12,448 nt of DNA from Candidatus Tagabacteria bacterium CG09_land_8_20_14_0_10_41_14 (GTDB taxonomy: Bacteria > Patescibacteriota > Minisyncoccia > JAHISW01 > Tagabacteraceae). The translations under genes and the position numbers were made by a program. The stretch lies in NCBI GenBank assembly GCA_002774055.1, contig PEZL01000019.1, positions 1-12,448 of the forward strand, read 5' to 3'. Below are positions 1 to 6,809 of this stretch, one piece after another. The notes below the pieces were generated by a model, which saw only the letters and a list, made by a program, of their open reading frames with translations, ran no database searches and had not been told where the DNA came from. Position 1 is the stretch's first letter. Each line of letters starts with the position of its first letter.

Positions 1-10
1 CGTTGGGCGG

Positions 11-35
11 GATTGCCGCCCTGCGGGCGGCAATT
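11..35. repeat. Perfect GC-rich hairpin
   Basis: ATTGCCGCCC (12-21) and GGGCGGCAAT (25-34) form a perfect 10-bp stem around a TGC loop, with a possible G-T pair at 11/35. No T-run follows on either strand, so an intrinsic terminator is not well supported. It may be a dispersed extragenic palindrome or the relic of one. It lies at the window edge, so its upstream neighbour is unseen. Confidence 0.6.
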
Positions 36-80
36 AAAAGTCGCAGTCCGGATTTTCGTCAAAAAAAGTTCGGATTTTAA

Positions 81-245
81 CCAAAAGGCACCGCCAATTT
101 TCAAAATCCGAATTTTGAAAAATGGCGGTGGGAGCAGGATTCTTATCTTTCGCCCAAGGCAAAAAAGCCTGAATTAGAAGAAGAAAATGCTAAACTTGTC
201 AAACGGATAGAGTCGTTAGAGGACAAGATAAAAATCAAGAAGTGA
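81..245 (+). pseudogene. Truncated coiled-coil reading frame (C-terminal remnant)
   Basis: A frame open from 81 (preceded by TAA at 78-80) runs to TGA at 243-245. It has no ATG and no credible start. From about 126 onward the translation looks genuinely coding: WEQDSYLSPKAKK, then a charged heptad-like run (PELEEENAKLVKRIESLEDK). This reads as the coiled-coil tail of a longer protein. Upstream of it the frame only crosses the hairpin at 89-130. I do not recognise the family. The minus-strand frame over 143-328 is rejected as a shadow of this coil. Most likely a gene remnant; a very short real gene using an unusual start is the alternative. Confidence 0.35.
89..130. repeat. Long imperfect hairpin (18 bp paired)
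   Basis: CACCGCCA (89-96) pairs with TGGCGGTG (123-130). After one A-A mismatch, TTTTCAAAAT (98-107) pairs with ATTTTGAAAA (112-121) around a four-base loop CCGA. The inner arm contains an inverted copy (103-110) of CGGATTTT, which also occurs directly at 49-56 and 71-78, so the stretch 40-130 is repeat-rich. No T-tract abuts it on either strand. It sits exactly where the coding-like frame ending at 245 loses its upstream part, suggesting a rearrangement joint or an inserted palindromic element. Confidence 0.6.
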
Positions 246-257
246 GAAAACTGCAAT

Positions 258-346
258 ATGCCGAGCACAATTGAACAAGTCAAAGAAGCGATTTTGAAGC
301 GCGCGTCGCGGCTCCATTGATTAATCAAGCAAGAAAAACAAAGTGA
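258..346 (+). pseudogene. Possible frameshifted small ORF
   Basis: An ATG at 258, twelve bases after the preceding stop, begins MPSTIEQVKEAILKR and hits TGA at 318-320 after 20 codons. Another frame over the same region continues with coding-like residues (EARVAAPLINQARKTK) to TGA at 344-346, four bases before the next ATG. A frameshift in the GC-rich run around 298-308 (GAAGCGCGCGTCGCG) would join them into a protein of about 29 residues. This is a reading from composition only; no family is recognised. It could also be non-coding. Confidence 0.2.
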
Positions 347-349
347 TTT

Positions 350-529
350 ATGGCCACAGCGAGCATGGACACAAGCGAAGTAGAATATTTAAAATCCTGC
401 AGAGACAAACTGCGGGATATTAGCGATATTTTGAAAGACAAGAGTGATGAAAAAGAATTATCGATTGAGGAAAAGCTAAAAGAAATAAAAAAGATTCTTA
501 TTTGTGGATTTTATTTTTTTAGAGTATGA
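350..529 (+). CDS. Hypothetical charged helical protein, 59 aa
   Basis: ATG at 350 opens a 59-codon frame ending at TGA 527-529. The product is almost entirely charged helix (for example KLRDISDILKDKSDEK and SIEEKLKEIKKIL), with a single Cys near residue 17 and a hydrophobic tail ICGFYFFRV. The tail lies over the predicted nrdD promoter and is read from AT-rich promoter sequence, so the original gene may have ended earlier and read through after a mutation. There is no Shine-Dalgarno and no recognised family. It sits in the same decayed stretch as the two broken frames upstream. It could be a small cytoplasmic protein or a remnant. Confidence 0.35.
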   Translation: MATASMDTSEVEYLKSCRDKLRDISDILKDKSDEKELSIEEKLKEIKKILICGFYFFRV

Positions 530-530
530 T
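502..530 (+). promoter_or_regulatory. nrdD promoter, leaderless-type
   Basis: TTGTGG (502-507) and TATGAT (525-530) are separated by 17 bases, a standard sigma-70 spacing; TATGAT matches the -10 consensus at five of six positions. The ATG at 537 begins six bases after the -10, where transcription should start. This argues for a leaderless nrdD mRNA and against the in-frame GTG at 504, which lies inside the -35. Confidence 0.6.
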
Positions 531-536
531 ATAAAC

Positions 537-2651
537 ATGCGAAAGAAAAATTCTCACAAAGTAATCCCTCAGAAAATAAAAAAAAGGGACGGCAGGGTTA
601 TTAAATTCAACGCTGAAAAAATCACGGATGCCATTGCCAAGGCCGGCGCGGCCACCGGCGAATTTGACCGCCGCACGGCGCAACGGCTCACTTTTAAGGT
701 TCTGGATTTAATCCGGCTCACGATTGTTCGCCGGGTTCCCAGGGTGGAAGAAGTTCAGGATATTGTGGAAGAAGTTCTGTTATCTTCTACGTATAGGGCA
801 ACAACCAAGGCATACATTATTTACAGGGAACAGCACGCCAGAATCAGGGAAATTGCGGACAAGTCCGATGTTGATTTGGTAGACCAGTATTTGGGAAATA
901 TTGACTGGCAGGTGAAAGAAAACAGCAATATGACTTTTTCTTTGCAGGGATTGAATAATTATATTTCCTCGGAAATCAGCAAGGTTTATTGGCTTAACAA
1001 AATCTATCCGGCGGAAATCAGAGAAGCCTATCTGAACGGCGATTTCCATATTCACGACTTAAACATTCTTTCGGTTTATTGCGTTGGTTGGGATTTGTTT
1101 GATTTGTTGCGGGAGGGTTTTAAGGGTGTGCCGGGTAAAATAGAAAGTAAGCCGGCCAAACATTTTCGCAGCGCCTTGGGTCAGGCCGTGAATTTTTTCT
1201 ACACACTCCAGGGTGAGAGCGCGGGAGCTCAAGCCTTTTCCAATTTTGACACTCTTTTGGCTCCTTTTATCAGGTATGACGGATTAAATTATAAAGAGAT
1301 CAAACAGTGTTTGCAGGAGTTTATGTTTAACATGAATATTCCGACGCGGGTTGGTTTCCAAACGCCCTTTACCAATATAACGCTTGATTTAACTCCGCCC
1401 GCGGGCTTTGCCGAACAATCCGTGATTATCGGCGGCAAGCCGCAGAAAGAAATCTATAAGGATTTTCAGAAGGAAATGGATATGTTTAATAATGCTTTTT
1501 GGGAAGTGATGCTGGAAGGCGATGCTAAGTCCAGGATATTTACTTTTCCAATTCCGACATACAACATTACCAAGGATTTTAATTGGGGTAGTGATAATCT
1601 GAATTTGCTTTGGCGCGTTACCGCTAAATACGGCGTGCCGTATTTTTCCAATTTTATTAATTCCGATATGGATCCCGAGGACAGCCGGTCCATGTGCTGT
1701 CGTCTTCGTTTAGACACCAAAGCATTGGCTAAAAGAGGCGGCGGGCTTTTTGGCGCCCTGCCTTTAACCGGCAGTATCGGCGTGGTAACGATTAACACGG
1801 CCAAAATCGGTTATTTATCCAAAAATGAGGAAGAATTTAAAGAGCGATTGGAAAAACTGATGGAATTGGCCAAGCAAAGCCTGGAGATTAAAAGAAAAAT
1901 TTTGGAGGATTTTATGGAAAAAAATCTTTATCCTTATTCAAAGTATTATTTGAGGAATATCAAAAAACAACTGGGTGAGTATTGGAAAAATCATTTTTCC
2001 ACCATCGGTTTGATTGGAATGAACGAGGCCTGTTTGAACTTATTGGGAGAAACCATCGCCGCTCAAAAGGGAAAAGATTTCAGTCTTTCTGTTTTGGATT
2101 TTAGCCGAGCCAAACTTTTGGAGTTTCAAGAAGAAACGGGCAATCTTTATAATCTTGAGGCCACGCCGGCCGAAGGGACTTCCTACCGTTTGGCTAAAAA
2201 AGATAAAGAAAAAACCCCGGATATTATTTGCGCCAACGAAGAGGAATATAAAAAGGGCGCCGAGCCTTTTTATACCAATTCTACGCAATTGCCGGTTAAT
2301 TTTACGGATGATATTTTTGAAGCTTTGGATTTGCAGGATGAAATTCAGACTAAATATACCGGCGGAACGGTTTTGCATATTTTTGCGGGGGAACGAATCA
2401 AGAATCCGGCCAGTGTTAAAAATTTAGTTCGCAAAATTTGCCAAACCTATCATCTTCCTTATTTCACAATTACACCGACCTTTAGCATCTGTCCGTCGCA
2501 CGGTTATTTGTCCGGAGAAATTAAATCTTGTCCGAAATGCGGCGAAGAGTGTGAAATCTATTCGCGTGTGGTGGGTTATTTGCGGCCGGTCAGCCAGTGG
2601 AACAAAGGGAAGGCGGAAGAGTTTAAATTAAGAAAGTTTTTTAAGACTTGA
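537..2651 (+). CDS. nrdD: Anaerobic (class III) ribonucleoside-triphosphate reductase NrdD
   Basis: Reduces ribonucleoside triphosphates to dNTPs in the cytoplasm without oxygen, using a glycyl radical. The 704-residue product starts with an ATP-cone domain (about residues 9-100, KRDGRVIKF onward), followed by the catalytic ten-stranded barrel. Visible landmarks: the cysteine in HDLNILSVYCVGWDL (Cys182), the second catalytic-region pair SMCCRL (Cys387/388), a C-terminal zinc site (Cys652, 665, 668, 672; CPKCGEEC) and the glycyl-radical motif RVVGYLRP (Gly680). The length and all key residues fit an intact enzyme. ATG 537 is chosen over GTG 504 because 504 lies inside the predicted promoter and ATG 537 sits directly at the expected transcription start. 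Its stop is immediately followed by the nrdG ATG. The call is secure; only the start is debatable. Confidence 0.97.
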   Translation: MRKKNSHKVIPQKIKKRDGRVIKFNAEKITDAIAKAGAATGEFDRRTAQRLTFKVLDLIRLTIVRRVPRVEEVQDIVEEVLLSSTYRATTKAYIIYREQHARIREIADKSDVDLVDQYLGNIDWQVKENSNMTFSLQGLNNYISSEISKVYWLNKIYPAEIREAYLNGDFHIHDLNILSVYCVGWDLFDLLREGFKGVPGKIESKPAKHFRSALGQAVNFFYTLQGESAGAQAFSNFDTLLAPFIRYDGLNYKEIKQCLQEFMFNMNIPTRVGFQTPFTNITLDLTPPAGFAEQSVIIGGKPQKEIYKDFQKEMDMFNNAFWEVMLEGDAKSRIFTFPIPTYNITKDFNWGSDNLNLLWRVTAKYGVPYFSNFINSDMDPEDSRSMCCRLRLDTKALAKRGGGLFGALPLTGSIGVVTINTAKIGYLSKNEEEFKERLEKLMELAKQSLEIKRKILEDFMEKNLYPYSKYYLRNIKKQLGEYWKNHFSTIGLIGMNEACLNLLGETIAAQKGKDFSLSVLDFSRAKLLEFQEETGNLYNLEATPAEGTSYRLAKKDKEKTPDIICANEEEYKKGAEPFYTNSTQLPVNFTDDIFEALDLQDEIQTKYTGGTVLHIFAGERIKNPASVKNLVRKICQTYHLPYFTITPTFSICPSHGYLSGEIKSCPKCGEECEIYSRVVGYLRPVSQWNKGKAEEFKLRKFFKT

Positions 2652-3350
2652 ATGACAATAGGCGGTTTCCAAAAGTTTTCTCTTATAGATTATCCGGACA
2701 AAATAAGCGCCGTGGTTTTTACCCGCGGCTGCAATTTCAGGTGTCCGTATTGCCATAATCCGGAATTGGTAGATTTGGGCCGGACGGGCAGCGACACGAA
2801 TGACATAAAAGAAAAAGAAATTTTTTCTTTTTTAAAAAATCGGCGAGGCAAATTAGATGCCGTAGTTATAACCGGAGGGGAGCCGACCTTACAGCCGGAT
2901 TTGCCGGAGTTTATTGAAAAGATTAAGAAAATGGGTTTTTTGATAAAAATGGATACCAATGGCAGCAAGCCAAAGGTAATCAAAAAAGTAATTGATTCGC
3001 GGCTGGCTGATTATTTGGCCATGGATATAAAAGCGCCCTTGAGAAAATATTATTTATTTTCTGTTCCCAAAACAGATTTGAATAGCATTCGGCAAAGCAT
3101 AGAATTAATCATGAATTCGGGAGTAAACTATGAATTCCGCACGACCGTTTTAAAATCATTGCTTGCCAAAGAAGACATCTTAAAAATAGCGGAATTGATA
3201 AAAGGCAGTCGGTTGTATGTTTTACAGCCGTTTGTTTCTTCCAAAGCCCTGGATTCATCCTGTTTTGTCCAAGAGAACTATTCCGATGAAGAGTTTGAGG
3301 AACTGAGAAAAACTTCGGAAAATTTAGTCAGAAAATGCTTGGTGCGTTGA
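2652..3350 (+). CDS. nrdG: Anaerobic RNR-activating radical SAM protein NrdG
   Basis: A radical S-adenosylmethionine enzyme that installs the glycyl radical on NrdD. The 232-residue product carries the [4Fe-4S] motif CNFRCPYC (Cys27, 31, 34) near the N-terminus and the SAM-contacting GGEPTLQ segment (around residue 75). The opening GGFQKFSLIDYPDKISAVVF is typical of the NrdG-type subfamily often found beside NrdD. Its ATG follows the nrdD TGA with no intervening base, so translational coupling in a two-gene operon is likely; no separate promoter is visible. The genes are adjacent and intact, so the pair should be functional. Other radical SAM activases (for example the pyruvate formate-lyase type) share the motif, but the nrdD neighbour settles the assignment. 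Confidence 0.95.
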   Translation: MTIGGFQKFSLIDYPDKISAVVFTRGCNFRCPYCHNPELVDLGRTGSDTNDIKEKEIFSFLKNRRGKLDAVVITGGEPTLQPDLPEFIEKIKKMGFLIKMDTNGSKPKVIKKVIDSRLADYLAMDIKAPLRKYYLFSVPKTDLNSIRQSIELIMNSGVNYEFRTTVLKSLLAKEDILKIAELIKGSRLYVLQPFVSSKALDSSCFVQENYSDEEFEELRKTSENLVRKCLVR

Positions 3351-3369
3351 GGCCTGCTGGCTTTTTTTT
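3349..3369 (+). terminator. Weak intrinsic terminator after nrdG
   Basis: GCC (3352-3354) pairs with GGC (3359-3361) around TGCT. Outer A-T and G-T pairs can extend it to about six bp. Eight consecutive T residues follow (3362-3369). The stem is short, so termination may be partial. It overlaps the nrdG stop and precedes the rpoD promoter. Confidence 0.45.
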
Positions 3370-3375
3370 GTTGCC

Positions 3376-3386
3376 TGTTATATATT
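3376..3386 (+). promoter_or_regulatory. rpoD -10 element
   Basis: TG at 3376-3377 followed by T and TATATA (3379-3384) forms an extended -10; TATATT (3381-3386) is the alternative register. The rpoD ATG at 3395 lies 8-10 bases downstream, so the leader would be at most a few bases. No convincing -35 is seen. Confidence 0.45.
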
Positions 3387-3394
3387 TTAACCAT

Positions 3395-4567
3395 ATGCCA
3401 CGCGGAAGACCCAAAAAAATAAAGGCTGTAAAAATTATTAAAGCAAAGAGGGGCCGACCGTCCAAAAAAATAAAAAAAGCGGCAGGGGAGGGAATACCGG
3501 ACGCGAGAGAAGAAAAAAAGACCAACCAGGAGAAAATAAAAGAACTTTTGCTAAGAGGCAGAACTCGCGGCTTTATTACTTACAATGAAATTCTTAAAAA
3601 GTTTCCGACCATTGAAAATGATATTGTTTTTTTGGACCATCTTTACGAACGTTTTGAAGAAGAAGGTGTGGATGTTTTGGAGAGCACGGATTTGTTGGGC
3701 ACGGATAAAGCTTCGGAGAAATTGGGAAACACGGTGTCCTATTCCGATTCTGTTCAGATGTATCTTAAAGAAATTGGTAAATATCCCTTACTTACGGCAA
3801 AAGAAGAAAAAGATTTGGCTAAAAAAATTGAGGCCGGGAACGAAGACGCGAAACGAAGATTGGCGCAGGCCAATCTTCGTTTGGTGGTTTCCATTGCCAA
3901 GCGTTATATTTTAAGGACCCCTAATTTAACCTTTTTGGATTTGATACAGGAAGGAAATCTTGGCTTGTTCAGAGCGGTTGAAAAGTTTGACTGGCGTAGA
4001 GGTTTTAAGTTTTCCACTTATGCCACTTGGTGGGTGAGGCAGGCAATTACGCGCGCATTGGCCGACCAGGCCAGAACCATCCGTATTCCGGTGCACATGG
4101 TGGAAAATATTTCAAAATACCAGCAGGTTAACAGGCGGTTAACGCAGGAACTTGGACGTGATCCTTTGGCTGAAGAGGTGGCGGCGGAAATGGGTTTGGA
4201 GGTGGAAAAAGTAAGGCATATGCAGAAAATTTCACAGGAGACCGTTTCTTTGGAAGCGCCCGTGGGCGGCGACGAAGAGGATTCCACTCTTGGAGATTTT
4301 ATTGAAGACGAAAAAATCCTTTCACCTGAACAAGAGGCGGCAAGGAGTTTGCTGAAAGACCAGATGAAAGAAATTTTGGTGGATCTCACCCCCCGCGAGC
4401 AAAAGATTTTGCAAATGAGATTTGGATTGGGCGACGGGATAACGCATACTTTGGAAGAAGTGGGGAGGGAATTCGGAGTAACACGCGAAAGGATTCGTCA
4501 GATTGAAGCCAAGGCGCTTGAAAAAATGCGCCAGCATGATAAACTTAAGAAACTGGAAGGATATTAA
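3395..4567 (+). CDS. rpoD: Primary sigma-70 factor RpoD/SigA
   Basis: Directs RNA polymerase to housekeeping promoters. In the 390-residue form: a lysine-rich N-terminus with two RGRP cores (residues 3-6 and 19-22), a region 1.1-like helical segment (about 45-95), region 1.2 (SDSVQMYLKEIG, about 117-128), region 2 with the -10-reading FSTYATWWVRQAITRAL (about 206-222), region 3 (about 240-300), and region 4.2 helix-turn-helix TLEEVGREFGVTRERIRQIE (about 352-371). All DNA-binding regions are intact. An in-frame ATG at 3335 would add 20 residues, but that stretch is encoded by the nrdG end, the terminator T-run and the promoter, so ATG 3395 is preferred. The AT-hook-like N-terminus is the odd feature. 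The transpeptidase gene follows after 23 bases. Confidence 0.95.
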   Translation: MPRGRPKKIKAVKIIKAKRGRPSKKIKKAAGEGIPDAREEKKTNQEKIKELLLRGRTRGFITYNEILKKFPTIENDIVFLDHLYERFEEEGVDVLESTDLLGTDKASEKLGNTVSYSDSVQMYLKEIGKYPLLTAKEEKDLAKKIEAGNEDAKRRLAQANLRLVVSIAKRYILRTPNLTFLDLIQEGNLGLFRAVEKFDWRRGFKFSTYATWWVRQAITRALADQARTIRIPVHMVENISKYQQVNRRLTQELGRDPLAEEVAAEMGLEVEKVRHMQKISQETVSLEAPVGGDEEDSTLGDFIEDEKILSPEQEAARSLLKDQMKEILVDLTPREQKILQMRFGLGDGITHTLEEVGREFGVTRERIRQIEAKALEKMRQHDKLKKLEGY

Positions 4568-4590
4568 AAATCTATAAAAGAGGCGGCAAA

Positions 4591-5088
4591 TTGAGAATTC
4601 TGAAAATTTTAACGGTAATCTTGTTTATTTTTTCTTTATCTTTCAAGGCAGAAGCTTTTATTGTAAAAGTGAAAATCAATAAATTGATACTCGTTCTTGA
4701 AGAAGAAAGTCAAGAAATTAAACGTTATCAAATCGCAGGACCGGCGATTTTGGATTATCCTTTGCCTCTTGTCGGTGAATTAAAAAAAATTGAATTCAAT
4801 CCCGTCTGGTATCCTACGCCCAAAACTCGACTTTCTTATATTAAGCAAAAAGGAATAGATTTGCCGGCCGTAATTAGACCGGGAGATTCCCGCAATGCCA
4901 TGGGTAAGGTGAAGTTTGTTATAGAATTTCAAAATTGGCAAGAACCCATTCGCATTCACGGCACAAACGACCCGGGTTCAATTGGCAGACGGGTTACCGG
5001 AGGATGTATCAGAATGCATAACAGAGATGCTTTGGAATTGGCTGAGATTGTAAAAAATTCCAAAACAAAAGTGATTATTGAAAGATGA
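4591..5088 (+). CDS. Small secreted L,D-transpeptidase (YkuD domain)
   Basis: Predicted to cross-link peptidoglycan (3-3 links) or attach proteins to it, outside the membrane. The 165-residue product has an N-terminal signal or anchor (RILKILTVILFIFSLSF, residues 2-18) and one YkuD domain with His123 in RIHGTN and catalytic Cys139 in GGCIRMHN. The usual S-x-GC is TGGC here, a mild deviation. The length suits a single-domain enzyme with no LysM or other binding module. TTG 4591 is used because no ATG occurs before residue 104. AAGAGG (4579-4583) lies at Shine-Dalgarno distance, but TATAAA (4573-4578) overlaps it, so this could be a short-leader promoter instead. It may also be co-transcribed with rpoD. 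A strong terminator closes the unit. Confidence 0.88.
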   Translation: MRILKILTVILFIFSLSFKAEAFIVKVKINKLILVLEEESQEIKRYQIAGPAILDYPLPLVGELKKIEFNPVWYPTPKTRLSYIKQKGIDLPAVIRPGDSRNAMGKVKFVIEFQNWQEPIRIHGTNDPGSIGRRVTGGCIRMHNRDALELAEIVKNSKTKVIIER

Positions 5089-5093
5089 TACAA

Positions 5094-5141
5094 GGTGCCG
5101 CTCGCTAAGCCGTCCAGCTTGAGCGGCATCTTTTCTTTTTT
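5094..5141 (+). terminator. Rho-independent terminator after L,D-transpeptidase
   Basis: GGTGCCGCTC (5094-5103) pairs with GAGCGGCATC (5121-5130) over ten positions including one G-T. Inside it AAGC (5107-5110) pairs with GCTT (5117-5120). A T-rich tract (5131-5141, one C) follows directly. It starts five bases after the stop codon, a textbook layout. Confidence 0.85.
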
Positions 5142-5149
5142 AAAAACGT

Positions 5150-5158
5150 TGTTATAAT
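5150..5158 (+). promoter_or_regulatory. tRNA-Asn promoter, extended -10
   Basis: TG at 5150-5151, one base, then a perfect TATAAT (5153-5158) forms an extended -10. The predicted start near 5165 leaves about 20 bases of 5' leader for RNase P to remove. No clear -35 is seen because the terminator T-tract occupies that position. Confidence 0.65.
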
Positions 5159-5185
5159 AAACCTATTCAGTGATGACGCAAATAA

Positions 5186-5257
5186 TCCGGAGTAGCTCAA
5201 TGGTAGAGCAGCTCCCTGTTAAGGAGTTGGTTGCCCGTTCGAATCGGGCCTCCGGAG
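5186..5257 (+). tRNA. tRNA-Asn (anticodon GTT)
   Basis: A full cloverleaf is visible. The acceptor TCCGGAG (5186-5192) pairs with CTCCGGA (5250-5256). The D stem is GCTC/GAGC (5195-5198, 5206-5209). The anticodon stem GCTCC/GGAGT (5211-5215, 5223-5227) frames a loop with anticodon GTT at 5218-5220. The variable loop is five bases. The T stem GCCCG/CGGGC (5233-5237, 5245-5249) frames TTCGAAT. The discriminator is G5257. The next bases are CAG, so the 3' CCA is not encoded and must be added by a nucleotidyltransferase. The GTT anticodon reads AAC/AAU. Confidence 0.97.
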
Positions 5258-5272
5258 CAGAATTGAAGGATC

Positions 5273-5302
5273 TTGGCACTAAAGTGAATAAAAATTAATT
5301 TT
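5273..5302 (+). promoter_or_regulatory. Candidate promoter/operator of the metal ABC operon
   Basis: TTGGCA (5273-5278) could be a -35, with TAATTT (5296-5301) 17 bases on as a weak -10. The ATG at 5310 would then be eight bases past it. The perfect 12-base palindrome AAAATTAATTTT (5291-5302) overlaps the -10 and might be an operator, but such AT-rich palindromes arise easily by chance. No Zur, Fur or MntR consensus is recognised. Confidence 0.3.
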
Positions 5303-5309
5303 GGCTAAA

Positions 5310-6002
5310 ATGGCAAAACCCATTCTAAACGTGAAAAAATTGAATGTGCTCTTGGAGAATGAAAAAATCATTGAAGATTTATCTTTTGAAGTGAAAGAAG
5401 GCGATGTTTTGGTTATTTTGGGGCCAAATGGAGCGGGAAAGACGACGTTACTGAAAGCTTTGTTGGGATTAATTCCATACCAAGGAGAAATTGTTTGGGC
5501 GACTAAAAATATCAGTTATTTGCCGCCTCAAGAATTGATTCAAAGAAAGTATCTACCGCCAATGACAATAGAAGAATTTTTTGCATTCAAGGATATTTCA
5601 AAAGAAAAAATATTTGAAATTTTTAAAGAAGTGGGCTTGGATTTATCTTTGTTAAAAAGATCTTTTGGCGCTTTATCCACGGGCCAATTTCAGAGGATGA
5701 TAATTGCCTGGGCATTGGCGGGTGAACCGGATGTTTTATTGTTTGATGAACTGACTTACGGAATAGACGTCGGCGCGGAAGAAACCATTTATTCTCTTTT
5801 GCACAAAATTTGGCTGCAAAGAAATTTAACAATTCTGCTTGTAACGCATGATTTAAATGTTACTTATGAGCACGCGAATAATGTATTGTGTCTCAATAAA
5901 AAGAAAATGTGTTATGGAGAACCAACAAGGATACTCACTCCGGAAAATTTAGAAAAAGTCTATGGAACAGGAATAAAATTTTATAAACACAGCCATAGAT
6001 AA
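5310..6002 (+). CDS. Metal-type ABC transporter ATP-binding protein (ZnuC/MntB-like)
   Basis: The cytoplasmic ATPase that powers import by the membrane protein encoded next to it. The 230-residue form has Walker A GPNGAGKTT (about 38-46), Q-loop YLPPQ (about 70-74), signature LSTGQ (122-126, where LSGGQ is usual), Walker B VLLFDE (142-147) followed by LTYGID instead of the usual PT-G-D, and H-loop LLVTHD (176-181). Length fits the family. TTG 5301 would add three residues (MAK) but sits on a candidate -10; ATG 5310 is preferred without strong evidence. Pairing with an ABC-3 permease supports a Zn/Mn/Fe-type system; the metal cannot be told from sequence. The permease ATG follows 15 bases after the stop. 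Confidence 0.88.
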   Translation: MAKPILNVKKLNVLLENEKIIEDLSFEVKEGDVLVILGPNGAGKTTLLKALLGLIPYQGEIVWATKNISYLPPQELIQRKYLPPMTIEEFFAFKDISKEKIFEIFKEVGLDLSLLKRSFGALSTGQFQRMIIAWALAGEPDVLLFDELTYGIDVGAEETIYSLLHKIWLQRNLTILLVTHDLNVTYEHANNVLCLNKKKMCYGEPTRILTPENLEKVYGTGIKFYKHSHR

Positions 6003-6017
6003 AAATTTTCAACTTTT

Positions 6018-6794
6018 ATGAGCCAATTTGTTTTAGCTTTAATAATGGGAAGTTTTATCGGAGCAGCGGCTGGATATTTGGGCACCTTGATGCTTTCTAA
6101 AAGAATGGTTTTGGTTGCCGGTCCCTTGGGACATTTAACATTGCCGGGAATTGCATTAGCTTTTCTTTTTGGGTTTGATGTGTCGCTTGGAGCTTTTATG
6201 GCTGTTTCCTTGGGAATTATTTTGATTTGGTTGCTTGAAATAAAAACAAAACTGCCCATGGAAGCATTAACCGCCATTGTTTTTGCTACGGGAGTTGCAA
6301 TTACTTTTTTATTTCTTCCGGAAGAAAAAACTATTCCTGCTCTGATTGGGGATATTTCACAAATATCTCCCATTATAGTAACGATTACCGTCATTCTGTC
6401 TTTATCCGTTATCTTTGTAATAAAGAAAATTTACAAAAAAATCGTTCTGGCCGAAATTTCCGAAGACATTGCCAAATCCGAAGGGATAAACGTTAAAAAA
6501 TACAATTTTATTTATTTGTTTTGCATTGCGATTGTCGTATCTCTGGGAGCCAAAGTGGTCGGCGGGCTAATGACGGCAGCCCTTGTGGCAATTCCTGCAT
6601 GTACCAGTAAAAATTTAAGTAAGAATATTTTTCAATATTGTTTAGGAGGATTATTTTTTGGGGGATTAAGCTGTCTGATTGGAATTATACTTTTTAAGTT
6701 TACGAATATTCCGGCCGGACCTTTAATCGTTTTATCAAGCGCGTTTTTCTTTTTAATCTCTTTAATTTTTTCCGCCAAAGGCGGAAAAAGGTAG
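6018..6794 (+). CDS. Metal ABC transporter permease, ABC-3 family (ZnuB-like)
   Basis: A multi-spanning inner-membrane channel subunit. The 258-residue product has roughly seven or eight hydrophobic segments (for example residues 4-25, 43-73, 83-100, 115-136, 163-195, 205-227 and 232-252). Family landmarks are the segment GAKVVGGLMTAALVAIPA (about 177-194) and the late IPAGPLIVL (231-239), with EGINVKKYN (155-163) as the usual cytoplasmic loop. It is presumed to import a divalent metal with the upstream ATPase. No substrate-binding lipoprotein gene lies on either side, which is unusual because most such importers encode all three together. The last codons lie within a 10-bp hairpin. Confidence 0.9.
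   Translation: MSQFVLALIMGSFIGAAAGYLGTLMLSKRMVLVAGPLGHLTLPGIALAFLFGFDVSLGAFMAVSLGIILIWLLEIKTKLPMEALTAIVFATGVAITFLFLPEEKTIPALIGDISQISPIIVTITVILSLSVIFVIKKIYKKIVLAEISEDIAKSEGINVKKYNFIYLFCIAIVVSLGAKVVGGLMTAALVAIPACTSKNLSKNIFQYCLGGLFFGGLSCLIGIILFKFTNIPAGPLIVLSSAFFFLISLIFSAKGGKR
6767..6789. repeat. Perfect hairpin over the permease 3' end
   Basis: TTTTTCCGCC (6767-6776) and GGCGGAAAAA (6780-6789) form a perfect ten-bp stem with an AAA loop, within the last codons of the permease (SAKGGKR). On the plus strand no T-run follows, so it is a poor terminator; it could act as a 3' stabiliser. The CCGCC/GGCGG core resembles the hairpins at 11-35 and 89-130. Confidence 0.55.
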
Positions 6795-6809
6795 AAAATA
6801 TTATTAATT

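Noticed and set aside
143..328. 61-residue minus-strand ORF opposite the coiled-coil fragment
   Set aside because: Its hydrophobic run is the antisense of the Glu/Lys-rich coil on the plus strand, which has clear coding character; no start signal supports it.
504..536. GTG start giving NrdD 11 extra residues
   Set aside because: The GTG lies within the predicted -35 and the added residues are read from promoter sequence; ATG 537 fits the transcription start and the family's usual N-terminus.
515..540. NrdR box upstream of nrdD
   Set aside because: The partly symmetrical ATGATATAAAC does not match the NrdR consensus and no second, phased copy is present.
3335..3394. In-frame ATG giving RpoD 20 extra residues
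   Set aside because: The extension is encoded by the end of nrdG, the terminator T-run and the promoter, and is hydrophobic in a way foreign to sigma N-termini.
5291..5302. Zur/Fur-type operator before the metal importer
   Set aside because: AAAATTAATTTT is a perfect palindrome but short, AT-only and unlike known Zur, Fur or MntR sites; kept only as a possible promoter part.
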